DNA from: Yersinia massiliensis CCUG 53443
GTDB taxonomy: Bacteria; Pseudomonadota; Gammaproteobacteria; Enterobacterales; Enterobacteriaceae
Assembly: GCF_000312485.1 (NCBI RefSeq)
Contig: NZ_HE997644.1
Location: 124,001 to 188,000 of the forward strand
Length of the DNA stretch: 64,000 nt
Direction of reading: 5' to 3'
The first letter of the stretch is position 1. Every line of letters starts with the position of its first letter. Shown piece after piece: positions 1 through 7,455 of the stretch. The position numbers and the translations under genes are program-made. Below the pieces are notes generated by a model that had not been told where the DNA came from, made no database searches, and saw only the letters and a list, made by a program, of their open reading frames with translations.

Positions 1-1795
1 CGCCATTGCTTACTGACGCGCTATAACTCAACGTCGCGTTGTTACCGAACGGCATGGATAAGGATAAGTACATCCCATCATCATTGTTCTCGTTATACCG
101 GTTGCTGAAAGCAGACAATGTCAGGCTAACGTTCTTAAATTTGCCTATATCAAAGTAACGCGCGACGGACAGGTTATAGCGGTCATTCGCTGAGCGATCC
201 CAATAGGTCTGATGGGAATAATTCAGATAGGCGCTCAACCCCAGATCACTGAATTGTTGGCTAAAACTGACGGTATACATCTCTTTATTGCCACCGACGG
301 TATCGCCGCGATAACGCGCATTAAGATAGTCGGTCATGGTCATAAAGTTACGTTCGGAGAAGCGATAACCCGCAAACGTCACCTGGCTGCCTGTTTCTTG
401 GAAGTTTTTCGAATAGTTGACGCGGTATGAACCACCACTCAAGTTACCTTGGTCCGGTAAGTTGGCCCACGATTGCGTCATATCCACCGACAAAGCGCCA
501 AATTCCATCAAATCACGCCCTACCCCGATGGATGCGGCTTGATATTCGTTTTCACCGCTGATCCCACCACCGAACAGTGACCAACCGTTGTTGATCCCCC
601 AAGAGAATTCCCCTGTACCAAATGCGGGCCCTTGGGCACTGTGGCCAATTTCTGACGGTCTACCGGCCGCAACGCGATATCGCACCATACCGGGACGGGT
701 TAGATAAGGAATACTGGCGGTATTGACCTGAAATTGCTGAACTTGACCATCCAGTTCTTCGACTCGTACATCCAACGTCCCTGAGACAAAACTGTTGAGG
801 TTTTGAATACGGAAAGGACCGGCTGCAACCAAGGTTTCACTCAGAACACGGCCTTGTTGACTCACGACAACACGGGCGTTAGTACGAGCAACCCCCATGA
901 TTTCAGGGGCATAACCACGTAAATTGGGTGGCAGCATGTTGTCATCAGTCGCTAAACTGGCACCGCTGAAGCGGAAGTTGTCGAAAATTTTTGAGTTCAG
1001 GAAATCTTCACCCAACGTCAACTTGGCACCCAGACTCGGTATCGCGCGGTAAGCGTAATAACGGCTCCAGTCCCATTGGCGATCAGTCGGCGAACCGGAT
1101 ACCTGATCAACACGTGTTTGCCAATCGGCACGAAAACGCCAAGCACCTAGGTTGGCCCCTGTGGTTCCGTTACCGCTCAAACTGTTGTTGTTGGTGTTAT
1201 TTGACTGCTGACGGTTCAATTGCCCCAGCATGTTATAGTCGAACAGCACCCCTGAAATCCCATCTTCCCAACGAGAAGGTGGATCCCAATCGGGTTCGCT
1301 GTATTCCAACCAAGCTTGTGGCACACTCAGAAAAAGTGAAGACGTTGCCAGATCCCCTTGCACGGTCAAACCGGGCAAACTGCTGATATCTAGGCATTCC
1401 CCATTGCGCCACCAAGTCAGCTTGTTCAGGCTGCCTTCTTTCAACGCCATCAACTCAACCAACTTAGGTGATATACACGCCTCACTTATTTTTGGATCTT
1501 TTTCAGAGGCGTAGAACATCACTGGTTGTTCATTGAGTTCTTGTTTATTCATATGAACCAATAAGTTGTAACTCCCAGGCATAATGTAACCACGTTGGGA
1601 AAATTGGCTCAGATCGATATTGGCGCGATCATTGGTATCCAATACATCGGTATTAAACTGAATATCATCATTGGCTGACACGCCATAAGCACTGCCACTT
1701 AATGCAACTGCAATCAAAAGGCGTAACAGACCACTGCGGGCAATACCGTGAGTGATGGGACGATCGAATAGCATGGAATATGTCACCTTACTCAT
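1..1795 (-). CDS. Fimbrial outer-membrane usher, MrpC/PapC/FimD type (3' end outside window)
   Basis: Translating the minus strand gives one uninterrupted frame of about 598 codons that leaves the window at its left edge, so only the N-terminal two thirds are present. The start carries a long n-region and a hydrophobic signal segment, then the usher N-terminal domain (FNTDVL and DLSQF near residues 45-65) and the barrel/plug region with LRGYAPEIMGVA and TRPGMVRYRVAAGR, both typical of FimD-family ushers. It lies 5 bp behind the preceding subunit gene, so it is translated from the same mRNA. The ATG at 1774 is an alternative start with an AAGG upstream of it. The usher translocates chaperone-bound subunits through the outer membrane. 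The matching chaperone is not in view and is probably the next gene to the left. Confidence 0.9.
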   Translation of the reverse strand, partial: MSKVTYSMLFDRPITHGIARSGLLRLLIAVALSGSAYGVSANDDIQFNTDVLDTNDRANIDLSQFSQRGYIMPGSYNLLVHMNKQELNEQPVMFYASEKDPKISEACISPKLVELMALKEGSLNKLTWWRNGECLDISSLPGLTVQGDLATSSLFLSVPQAWLEYSEPDWDPPSRWEDGISGVLFDYNMLGQLNRQQSNNTNNNSLSGNGTTGANLGAWRFRADWQTRVDQVSGSPTDRQWDWSRYYAYRAIPSLGAKLTLGEDFLNSKIFDNFRFSGASLATDDNMLPPNLRGYAPEIMGVARTNARVVVSQQGRVLSETLVAAGPFRIQNLNSFVSGTLDVRVEELDGQVQQFQVNTASIPYLTRPGMVRYRVAAGRPSEIGHSAQGPAFGTGEFSWGINNGWSLFGGGISGENEYQAASIGVGRDLMEFGALSVDMTQSWANLPDQGNLSGGSYRVNYSKNFQETGSQVTFAGYRFSERNFMTMTDYLNARYRGDTVGGNKEMYTVSFSQQFSDLGLSAYLNYSHQTYWDRSANDRYNLSVARYFDIGKFKNVSLTLSAFSNRYNENNDDGMYLSLSMPFGNNATLSYSASVSNG

Positions 1796-1800
1796 TGAAA

Positions 1801-2349
1801 TCAGTAATAATCCAATTTGAAACGAACGCTGGAATAGTAAGGTCCAGCACGCAGCATCTTGCCATTGCCCACTAATCGCAGGGCATAATTGAGTCTCATC
1901 TCATCGGTAGGAGTAATGTTAATTTCCGGTGATGCCACGCCAGGGATAGATGCATATCCTTTATCATCAATGATTTGCATCGCAACACCCTCGGCCCCGC
2001 CATTAACCGCGAAATTATTACCGTCCGCTGCACCGTCAAATGTCACCGTAAAATGCTGTCGGTTAGATTTATCTGGGTCTGCATGGGTTATCGTGCAATC
2101 GAGTAAACGAATAGCAAACGGATGCTCATCCCCTACGCCGCTCTCAGCCAATTGAGCAATAGGCATAATGGCCATATCAATGGTCTGTTCCTGACTGCCA
2201 GGATCTATCGCGCAAGATGTATCAGTAATACTTCCTTCCATACTTACGAAGCCCAAGTCTGTCTTCATGGGGTCCGCCATTGTGGTAAAACTCATCAATG
2301 ACACCATCAGTAAGGAAGGAGGTACTATCAAAAATAATGACCGGAACAT
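1801..2349 (-). CDS. Minor fimbrial subunit, PapH/MrpB-like pilus terminator or anchor
   Basis: This 182-aa protein has an N-terminal signal peptide ending near MADPM, one conserved cysteine pair (GSITDTSCAID and RLLDCTITH), and a pilin-like C-terminal strand ending in aromatic residues (KLDYY). Its position between the major pilin and the usher is that of PapH in pap and MrpB in mrp operons, where the product ends pilus growth and anchors the fibre. The family assignment rests on position, length and the cysteine pattern; a second structural pilin is the alternative. It follows a strong hairpin, so it should be made in far lower amounts than the pilin upstream. Confidence 0.75.
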   Translation of the reverse strand: MFRSLFLIVPPSLLMVSLMSFTTMADPMKTDLGFVSMEGSITDTSCAIDPGSQEQTIDMAIMPIAQLAESGVGDEHPFAIRLLDCTITHADPDKSNRQHFTVTFDGAADGNNFAVNGGAEGVAMQIIDDKGYASIPGVASPEINITPTDEMRLNYALRLVGNGKMLRAGPYYSSVRFKLDYY

Positions 2350-2388
2350 AAATCACCTGGCTCATCCAACACGTATCTTTTGCAAGAT

Positions 2389-2417
2389 AAAAAGACATGC
2401 GGATAAATCCGCATGTC
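2389..2417 (-). terminator. Attenuator/terminator between major pilin and the rest of the fimbrial operon
   Basis: Read on the minus strand there is a perfect 11-bp stem (GACATGCGGAT paired with ATCCGCATGTC, 2-nt loop) followed at once by five T residues. It lies directly after the pilin stop codon and before the second subunit gene. This is a canonical intrinsic terminator; partial read-through would give excess pilin mRNA over usher mRNA, as known for pap-type operons. Confidence 0.85.
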
Positions 2418-2435
2418 CCATCAATAAAGGGGTGC

Positions 2436-2960
2436 TTATTGGTAAGCCAGTGTGAAGTTAGCTACGCTGGTGAAGCTGCCTGGGATGATTGCGCCAGAAG
2501 TTGTGCTGCCCTGCAGGTAAGCAGAGAAAGCCAACGTGTTGTTGCCAGTAACCAGAGTTTGTTCTGCATTTGGTGTACCCAGAGTAACAACAGTACCAGT
2601 ACCATCAACGATTGCGATGCCAGCACCTTGACCGATGCCTTGGATACCCAGCAGGCCTGGGACTGCAGATGATTCACCGCCGCCGAAAGTAGTCGTTACT
2701 GTTTTCAGAGTAGTGATGTCACAGTTTTCCAATTTGATGTTGAAAGGTTTTGGCTGAGACTTGCCGCCGTTCATCAGAGCTACGTTAGAAACCTGACCCA
2801 GTTCAACAGTTTGAGAATCAGAACCAGATGCGATTGAGCATGGTGCATCAATGATAGAACCGTTGAAAGTTACAGTACCTTGGCCCTGATCAGCTGCGTT
2901 AGCAACAGAAGCGAAACCTAATACCAATGCTGCTGCCAAGATAGTTTTATTCAGATTCAT
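2436..2960 (-). CDS. Major fimbrial subunit (MrpA/PapA-type pilin)
   Basis: The 174-aa product begins with a clean signal peptide (cleavage after ASVANA near residue 22). It continues with the pilin motif GTVTFNGSIIDAPCSI, whose first cysteine pairs with the one in LENCDITT, and ends in the aromatic donor/closure strand NFTLAYQ. Length and motifs match MR/P, PMF and Pap major pilins assembled by donor-strand complementation. A good ribosome binding site (AAGGA) stands 8 nt before the ATG. It is the first gene of its operon, with a 925-bp control region upstream and an attenuator hairpin immediately downstream. Whether this fimbria is expressed cannot be told from sequence. Confidence 0.93.
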   Translation of the reverse strand: MNLNKTILAAALVLGFASVANAADQGQGTVTFNGSIIDAPCSIASGSDSQTVELGQVSNVALMNGGKSQPKPFNIKLENCDITTLKTVTTTFGGGESSAVPGLLGIQGIGQGAGIAIVDGTGTVVTLGTPNAEQTLVTGNNTLAFSAYLQGSTTSGAIIPGSFTSVANFTLAYQ

Positions 2961-3304
2961 TACATCATTCCTTTATAGACAATTTTAAGTTTAGCAAGCT
3001 GAAATACCTTAATCCGATCAAGGTATATAGTGCATCGAAGTAGTTGAAAAATATGAGCTCGTACGGCTTGTTTTCGTAATAATACGAAATGATAAACCGA
3101 TAAAAATGGAGTTCGATAAATTCAACATGTAGACATTAAGAAGCATCTACATTTTAAAAAAACTTCAAATAACGTTTAAGGCATTCTTTGTTCGCCGCAG
3201 ATAATACAAACTTCAGTATGTTCTTCATAGCTAATTAATTCAAAAAATCAAAATTCAGAGTCTTTAGCTCTATTGTTTACGCTTACCAAATAATATCGAC
3301 AAGA

Positions 3305-3379
3305 TTGATCGATAAACCCCACACCCTCGACACTTATCTCTATCAAAAAGAACATACCGACACATTTGATCGTTAAAAC
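3305..3379. promoter_or_regulatory. Pair of direct-repeat GATC boxes (possible Lrp/Dam switch sites)
   Basis: Two 14-mers, TTGATCGATAAACC (3305-3318) and TTGATCGTTAAAAC (3366-3379), match at 12 of 14 positions, have the same orientation and are 61 bp apart, close to six helical turns. Both hold a Dam methylation site. In pap-family operons two such GATC boxes lie in Lrp sites 102 bp apart. Here the spacing is shorter and the boxes lie about 350-400 bp from the pilin start codon, so the role is an inference. Confidence 0.5.
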
Positions 3380-3605
3380 GCGATTTTCCAAAATTAACGA
3401 TTGCTTATTCCATAAGTGAAATTATAATCGAGATTAAATCCTCGCGCGGCGCGCGCTAAAGGAATAAAAAACTGATTGGTAACATAATTACGTCCCAAAA
3501 GCCTATTAGGCAGCGCTAAAACCATTAATTAATCATACAAATAAAGCAGTATAACTAGTTGATTTTAATCATAAAAATATAAATAAACATCCGTTATTAA
3601 TTTAA

Positions 3606-3621
3606 TGTGAAATAAATCACC
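3606..3621. promoter_or_regulatory. CRP-like binding site
   Basis: TGTGA-aataaa-TCACC matches the CRP consensus TGTGA-N6-TCACA at nine of ten positions. It lies about 265 bp upstream of the PapI-like gene, on the regulator side of the GATC pair, which is where pap has its CRP site. Function is inferred. Confidence 0.55.
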
Positions 3622-3885
3622 ATATTTACCGATGTTAGAGATAATGCTATTTATCTGGTTTTAAATCTTGTAAAACCATTATTTTAATAGTGCCATTTAG
3701 CCTATTAAAAAAAGAATAACAAAAAAAATATAAAATAAATCAGATGCCATTATGCTTACCGTAGGAAACATCTTTTTAGTTTGTAGGAAATGACCTACAC
3801 CAAGGTGGGAAATACACAAGCAAACAAGGGAATATTAGAAATAAAAAATGAGACATTCTTAATTTAGATTATATGAGGAAAAAAG

Positions 3886-4149
3886 ATGAAAGCTAAAAAT
3901 CAACGCAAAGAAGAAGTCATGAGTATTTTGGAAGAAAGATGTCTTTTCTTAAAAAAACAGTTTAGCGAGTCAATCCCCCCTGTGGACAGTTGGCCAAAAA
4001 CCAGAGAGTTGGCTGATAAAGCTGAATTGGATATTTATACTGCAAGGCTAGTCCTGATGAAATTGGTTGATGAGGACAGAGCAAAGATGTCAGAAACTAA
4101 GGTCCTAAATTCATTACGCTGGTTTATTGCTCACCCAGCAGACAAATAA
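3886..4149 (+). CDS. PapI/FaeA-like fimbrial transcriptional regulator
   Basis: The 87-aa protein has the winged-helix pattern of the PapI/FaeA family. A helix with KTRELADKAELDIYTARLVL (residues 40-60) corresponds to the family signature in which a TREIAD segment is followed by YxARxxL and a short wing (MKLVDEDRA). PapI-type proteins work with Lrp to move it between methylation-sensitive GATC boxes and so switch pilin transcription on. A strong Shine-Dalgarno (GAGGAAAAAAG) sets the start. It is transcribed away from the pilin operon across a region with paired GATC boxes. It has an N-terminal extension of about 20 residues relative to short PapI proteins. DNA targets are not known from sequence. 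Confidence 0.75.
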   Translation: MKAKNQRKEEVMSILEERCLFLKKQFSESIPPVDSWPKTRELADKAELDIYTARLVLMKLVDEDRAKMSETKVLNSLRWFIAHPADK

Positions 4150-4252
4150 ATATGAGGACGGCGATTAAGTTCCAGCGATGTGACTCGTTTCTGGCTCATC
4201 ACCATTAATCCAAAAATCGCGTATACAAATAGAACCCAACCATCTGATATAT

Positions 4253-5941
4253 ATGAAATTTAAGTCAACCACCATGATAAGATTCAATTTGCCTGCGCAA
4301 AAAATGAACGCAATGATAATGGCGATGATTGCCGTTACCTTTCTGGCTATGATGCACTATGAAATCAATCGAGGCGGAGCCGGACTTCATCTGCCAGCCA
4401 ATATCCTCATCTGGGCGATGATGGCGATCCTTACGATGACACTCTATTGGCCTCAGTCTGAGGCAAACCATACCTTCAGCTCACCCAGTAGTTTATGGCT
4501 GCTATCGGGTGCACTGATGATCAGTATCCCTGGACTCTGGCCTGAGTCATTACGGCATATTGGTGCTTGGTTGCCGCGTATTCTGGGTCTATGGGGCGGG
4601 ATAATCCTGTTCTTTGGGCTATGTAGGCTGAGGCTGAACGCAGAAACACGACAAATGTGGCTAATGCTGATCCTCTTATCCACTTGGGGACAGGCCGTAT
4701 TGACCCTACTGCAATGGTTTGTTTTTACTGCTGACAACTGGATGGAGTTCGATCCTACACAACGCCCTTATGGCATTTTTCAACAAGTGAATGTGCTGGC
4801 CAGTTATCTGGCAACGGGTTATGCCTGCGCAGTTTACCTGTTCATGGTTTCAAATAAGCGAGTGGTCCGCGGTATCAGTACCCTGACGCTTTTAGTGTTC
4901 CCTGGTTTATTGGTGCTGCTCCAATCACGGATCGGCTGGGTTGGGGGGATTTCAACCTTACTACTACTTTCTTTCTATTACTGGCGTCAGCGGCAAATCC
5001 TTGGGTTATGGTTATTCAGTCTCGCGAGCGTGCTGGCCGCTGTTTATGTGTTGAGCCAGTGGAGTGACAGTGCACTCGTCCTCAAAGAAGGCAGCAACCG
5101 AGAGCGCAGGCTGTTACTGCATTACACTTGGCACATGATATCGCAACACCCGTGGCTAGGTTGGGGCTACGGTCAGTTTGAGTTTGCTTTTGCTCGCACG
5201 CTTGCGCAAGCAGGGCAAGTACCCGACAACTTTATTTATCCTTCACATCCCCATAATGAAGTCCTGTTTGGCTGGGTGGAAGGGGGTATCGCAGCACTGA
5301 TTGGGATGTTGTTACTCGCTATCGGCTATGTAAAACCCTTATTGATGCAGCCCAAAACCGTGTTTCCAATCTGGGTCCTCACGTTGCCGATCGCGTTGCA
5401 TCTGATGACCGAATATCCTCTTTACCAATCTGCGGCCCATTGGTTGGTCCTTATTCTCCTTGGCCGGCTGATGATGCCGGAAACGCTACTGACAGCATCA
5501 GCATCAGCATCAGCATCAGCATCAGCATCAGCATCAACACTATGGCAACGTGGGTTGAACGGTGCGATCATTTTCGCGGCGCTATGCACATTGATCTTTA
5601 TGGTGACGGGATTAAAAACGGGTCGCGTACTGACCATGACAGAAAGAAGTGGCTTAGTGGATATGCGACCATTAGATGACCTGATAAATCCTTACATACA
5701 ATGGGAAAGATATCAGTACATACGGCATATCAATCTGTTACTGCAATTCAACCAGCGCCAAGACCCTGAGTTACTGACGCAATTTAAGGCATGGGCAAAA
5801 CAGTACATTCAACTGCACAATGATCCGAATGTTTATCAAAGCCTTATCATGATTACTCATTATCAGGGCGATGTTGAGCAAGCGAATCACCTGCGCCTAA
5901 CTGCGCGGGCTTTATTCCCTGATAATCCCAGCTTCAAATAA
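4253..5941 (+). CDS. O-antigen ligase / PglL-family oligosaccharyltransferase-like membrane protein
   Basis: The 562-aa protein has about a dozen hydrophobic segments, the motif RPYGIFQQVNVLASYLATG near residue 170, and a periplasmic loop with LGWGYGQFEFAF and SHPHNEVLFGWVEGG (residues 300-345). These are hallmarks of the Wzy_C/PglL superfamily, which transfers lipid-linked glycans to lipid A core or to proteins. The C-terminal helical tail with repeated short helices resembles the Wzy_C_2 part found in PglL O-oligosaccharyltransferases and favours that subclass over a plain WaaL ligase. The substrate cannot be read from the sequence. Several in-frame ATGs in the first 30 codons leave the start uncertain. 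The gene stands alone and ends in its own terminator. An Ala-Ser dipeptide repeat interrupts it near residue 420. Confidence 0.7.
   Translation: MKFKSTTMIRFNLPAQKMNAMIMAMIAVTFLAMMHYEINRGGAGLHLPANILIWAMMAILTMTLYWPQSEANHTFSSPSSLWLLSGALMISIPGLWPESLRHIGAWLPRILGLWGGIILFFGLCRLRLNAETRQMWLMLILLSTWGQAVLTLLQWFVFTADNWMEFDPTQRPYGIFQQVNVLASYLATGYACAVYLFMVSNKRVVRGISTLTLLVFPGLLVLLQSRIGWVGGISTLLLLSFYYWRQRQILGLWLFSLASVLAAVYVLSQWSDSALVLKEGSNRERRLLLHYTWHMISQHPWLGWGYGQFEFAFARTLAQAGQVPDNFIYPSHPHNEVLFGWVEGGIAALIGMLLLAIGYVKPLLMQPKTVFPIWVLTLPIALHLMTEYPLYQSAAHWLVLILLGRLMMPETLLTASASASASASASASTLWQRGLNGAIIFAALCTLIFMVTGLKTGRVLTMTERSGLVDMRPLDDLINPYIQWERYQYIRHINLLLQFNQRQDPELLTQFKAWAKQYIQLHNDPNVYQSLIMITHYQGDVEQANHLRLTARALFPDNPSFK
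5495..5536 (+). repeat. Seven-copy hexanucleotide tandem repeat (GCATCA) inside a coding region
   Basis: Seven perfect head-to-tail copies of GCATCA encode seven Ala-Ser dipeptides in the PglL-like protein. Because the unit is 6 bp, copy-number change keeps the frame and alters only linker length. It is a likely variable-number locus between strains. Confidence 0.95.
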
Positions 5942-5953
5942 CCCTCTCTAAGC

Positions 5954-5985
5954 AGCGCTCCCCACTTTTAGGCGAGCGCTTTTTT
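5954..5985 (+). terminator. Intrinsic terminator of the PglL-like gene
   Basis: The 7-bp stem AGCGCTC / GAGCGCT is followed by six T residues, 13 bp after the stop codon. Confidence 0.8.
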
Positions 5986-6017
5986 GGGCCTAATGGCCTT
6001 TCCTGCGCTTTAACAAG

Positions 6018-6051
6018 CAAAAAAAGAGGTGAAAGCCTAGGCGATCACCTC
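6018..6051 (-). terminator. Intrinsic terminator of the namZ-containing operon
   Basis: On the minus strand GAGGTGA pairs with TCACCTC across a 12-nt loop and is followed by seven T residues. It lies about 25 bp after the namZ-like stop codon, ending the minus-strand operon. Confidence 0.8.
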
Positions 6052-6075
6052 AAAAGTCAAAGAGACTGCATTTTC

Positions 6076-7407
6076 TTATGGGTAAATTTTGTACTTCTCA
6101 TGGAGTTGTAAGTAACGCTCCACATCAGGTTGCCAGTGAGATTCAAGGAAACTGACGGTTTCATCAACGGAAAGTTTTCTCTCGCTTGCTTCATTCATCA
6201 ATGTCACGAGATTGCTCGCACCAGTGAGTTTGGCTAACCAGAGCGGGCGTAGCAAAAAGAAGGCTTCCTGATAGTCCAGATATTTCGCTTCTTGTGCAGC
6301 AGGGATCACCATCGGGTAGCCCGCAGCCTTAAACTTGAACCACCAATCGACAAAGTAACGCACCGTTGGCTTAATCTGACTGATATCGGTCTCAGAAAGA
6401 TTTTCGCCGCAAACCTGTTTGCCCGCATGAGGCCAACCGGTTTTCTGCTGATTAATGTCGACCTGATAGCAGGTATTGACATAGAACTGGCGCGAAGGAA
6501 AACCTAATTGCTCAAACGGGTGATCTGAACCTCTGCCCATATTGACACTAGTGGCTTCAAACAACCCCAGAGAAGGATAGAGTTGGATCGCCAGATCACT
6601 GCGCAGGTTTGGTGACGGCCGAACCGGCAGCGAATAAGGCATATCATGGGTATAATTTGCCATGCTGATAACCACTAAGTCTTGTGGCGGTAACTGGTAG
6701 GCGGGGATACCAAATGCCTGCCAACTGCTGTCATCAAAATGTGTCAACCAGCCCTCACCCACGATCATGCGAGCGAACTCGCCCGAAGTCAGGCCATGAA
6801 CCATCGGAATAGGATGCATGCCGATTCCCGACATGTTCTTTTCTTCCAGTATTGGCCCATAGACATGATTCCCCAACGGGTTAGGCCGATCGAACACCAT
6901 CAACTTCTTCTGGCTGGCTTGCAGGCTTTCCAGCATGTGGTGCAGGGAGAGGGTATAGGTAAAATAACGTACACCAACATCCTGCAAGTCATAGATCACC
7001 ACATCGACATTGGCTAACTGCGCTTCAGTGGGATGAGCGCGCGCCCGACCATCTTCATCTCGCCCATAGAGAGAGATGATCGGCAAGCCACTTTGCTTAT
7101 CAAGGTGGTTATCATCGCCCAAGCCCGCATCGGCCTTACCGCGGATCCCATGTTCAACCGAAAATAATGTCGTGACGGTAAAGCCAAACTTGTCTTGCTC
7201 AGAAAGCAATTTATCAATGGTGTGACGGCCATCTTTATTGATAGAACTTTGATTGACCATCAAGCCAACACGCTTGTTTTTGAGCAGCGGTCCGTAAATA
7301 TCTTCCCGATCAACGCCCAAAACCATACTTTGTACCGCATTGGCAGAACCAATGCTGATAACACACGCAGAACACAAAAATAGTAAAGTCAGCAGGAAGT
7401 GTCTCAT
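6076..7407 (-). CDS. namZ: Exported exo-beta-N-acetylmuramidase, NamZ (DUF1343) family
   Basis: The 443-aa protein starts with a hydrophobic signal peptide (cleavage likely after GSANA). It carries the DUF1343 hallmarks: RVGLMVNQSS near the N-terminus, LFSVEHGIRG, whose glutamate is the proposed catalytic acid of the family, then VIYDLQDVGVRYFTYT, DRPNPLG and MVHGLTSGEFARM. The founding member, B. subtilis NamZ (YbbC), removes terminal MurNAc from the non-reducing end of peptidoglycan fragments. The enzyme should act in the periplasm or outside. It is the last gene of an operon with a porin and a GH3 glucosaminidase, beside murR-murQ-murP, the same partners as in B. subtilis. The ATG at 7407 was preferred over 7428 because the signal peptide begins there. 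Two cysteines in the leader leave a lipoprotein possible, but the lipobox is poor. Confidence 0.85.
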   Translation of the reverse strand: MRHFLLTLLFLCSACVISIGSANAVQSMVLGVDREDIYGPLLKNKRVGLMVNQSSINKDGRHTIDKLLSEQDKFGFTVTTLFSVEHGIRGKADAGLGDDNHLDKQSGLPIISLYGRDEDGRARAHPTEAQLANVDVVIYDLQDVGVRYFTYTLSLHHMLESLQASQKKLMVFDRPNPLGNHVYGPILEEKNMSGIGMHPIPMVHGLTSGEFARMIVGEGWLTHFDDSSWQAFGIPAYQLPPQDLVVISMANYTHDMPYSLPVRPSPNLRSDLAIQLYPSLGLFEATSVNMGRGSDHPFEQLGFPSRQFYVNTCYQVDINQQKTGWPHAGKQVCGENLSETDISQIKPTVRYFVDWWFKFKAAGYPMVIPAAQEAKYLDYQEAFFLLRPLWLAKLTGASNLVTLMNEASERKLSVDETVSFLESHWQPDVERYLQLHEKYKIYP

Positions 7408-7455
7408 GCCTTGTTTCTCTCTTATCATGGATGAATTTGCCCGTGGGAAGAGGCC

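Larger units (their letters stand above)
2961..3885. promoter_or_regulatory. Long AT-rich divergent control region between pilin operon and PapI-like regulator
   Basis: This 925-bp stretch separates two divergent genes and holds no convincing ORF. It is strongly AT-rich except for a short GC block (alternating C and G at 3443-3456). It contains two near-identical GATC boxes, a CRP-like box, and a third GATC inside an imperfect palindrome (CCTTAATCCGATCAAGG, 3007-3023) next to a TATATA sequence that could be the pilin -10. The order pilin operon, GATC pair, CRP box, papI-like gene is that of the pap epigenetic switch. No recombinase gene or long inverted repeat suggesting an invertible promoter was seen. 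Confidence 0.7.

Noticed and set aside
2961-3885. Invertible promoter as in MR/P or type 1 fimbriae
   Set aside because: No recombinase gene nearby and no long inverted repeats flanking a promoter-sized segment; the GATC layout fits better.
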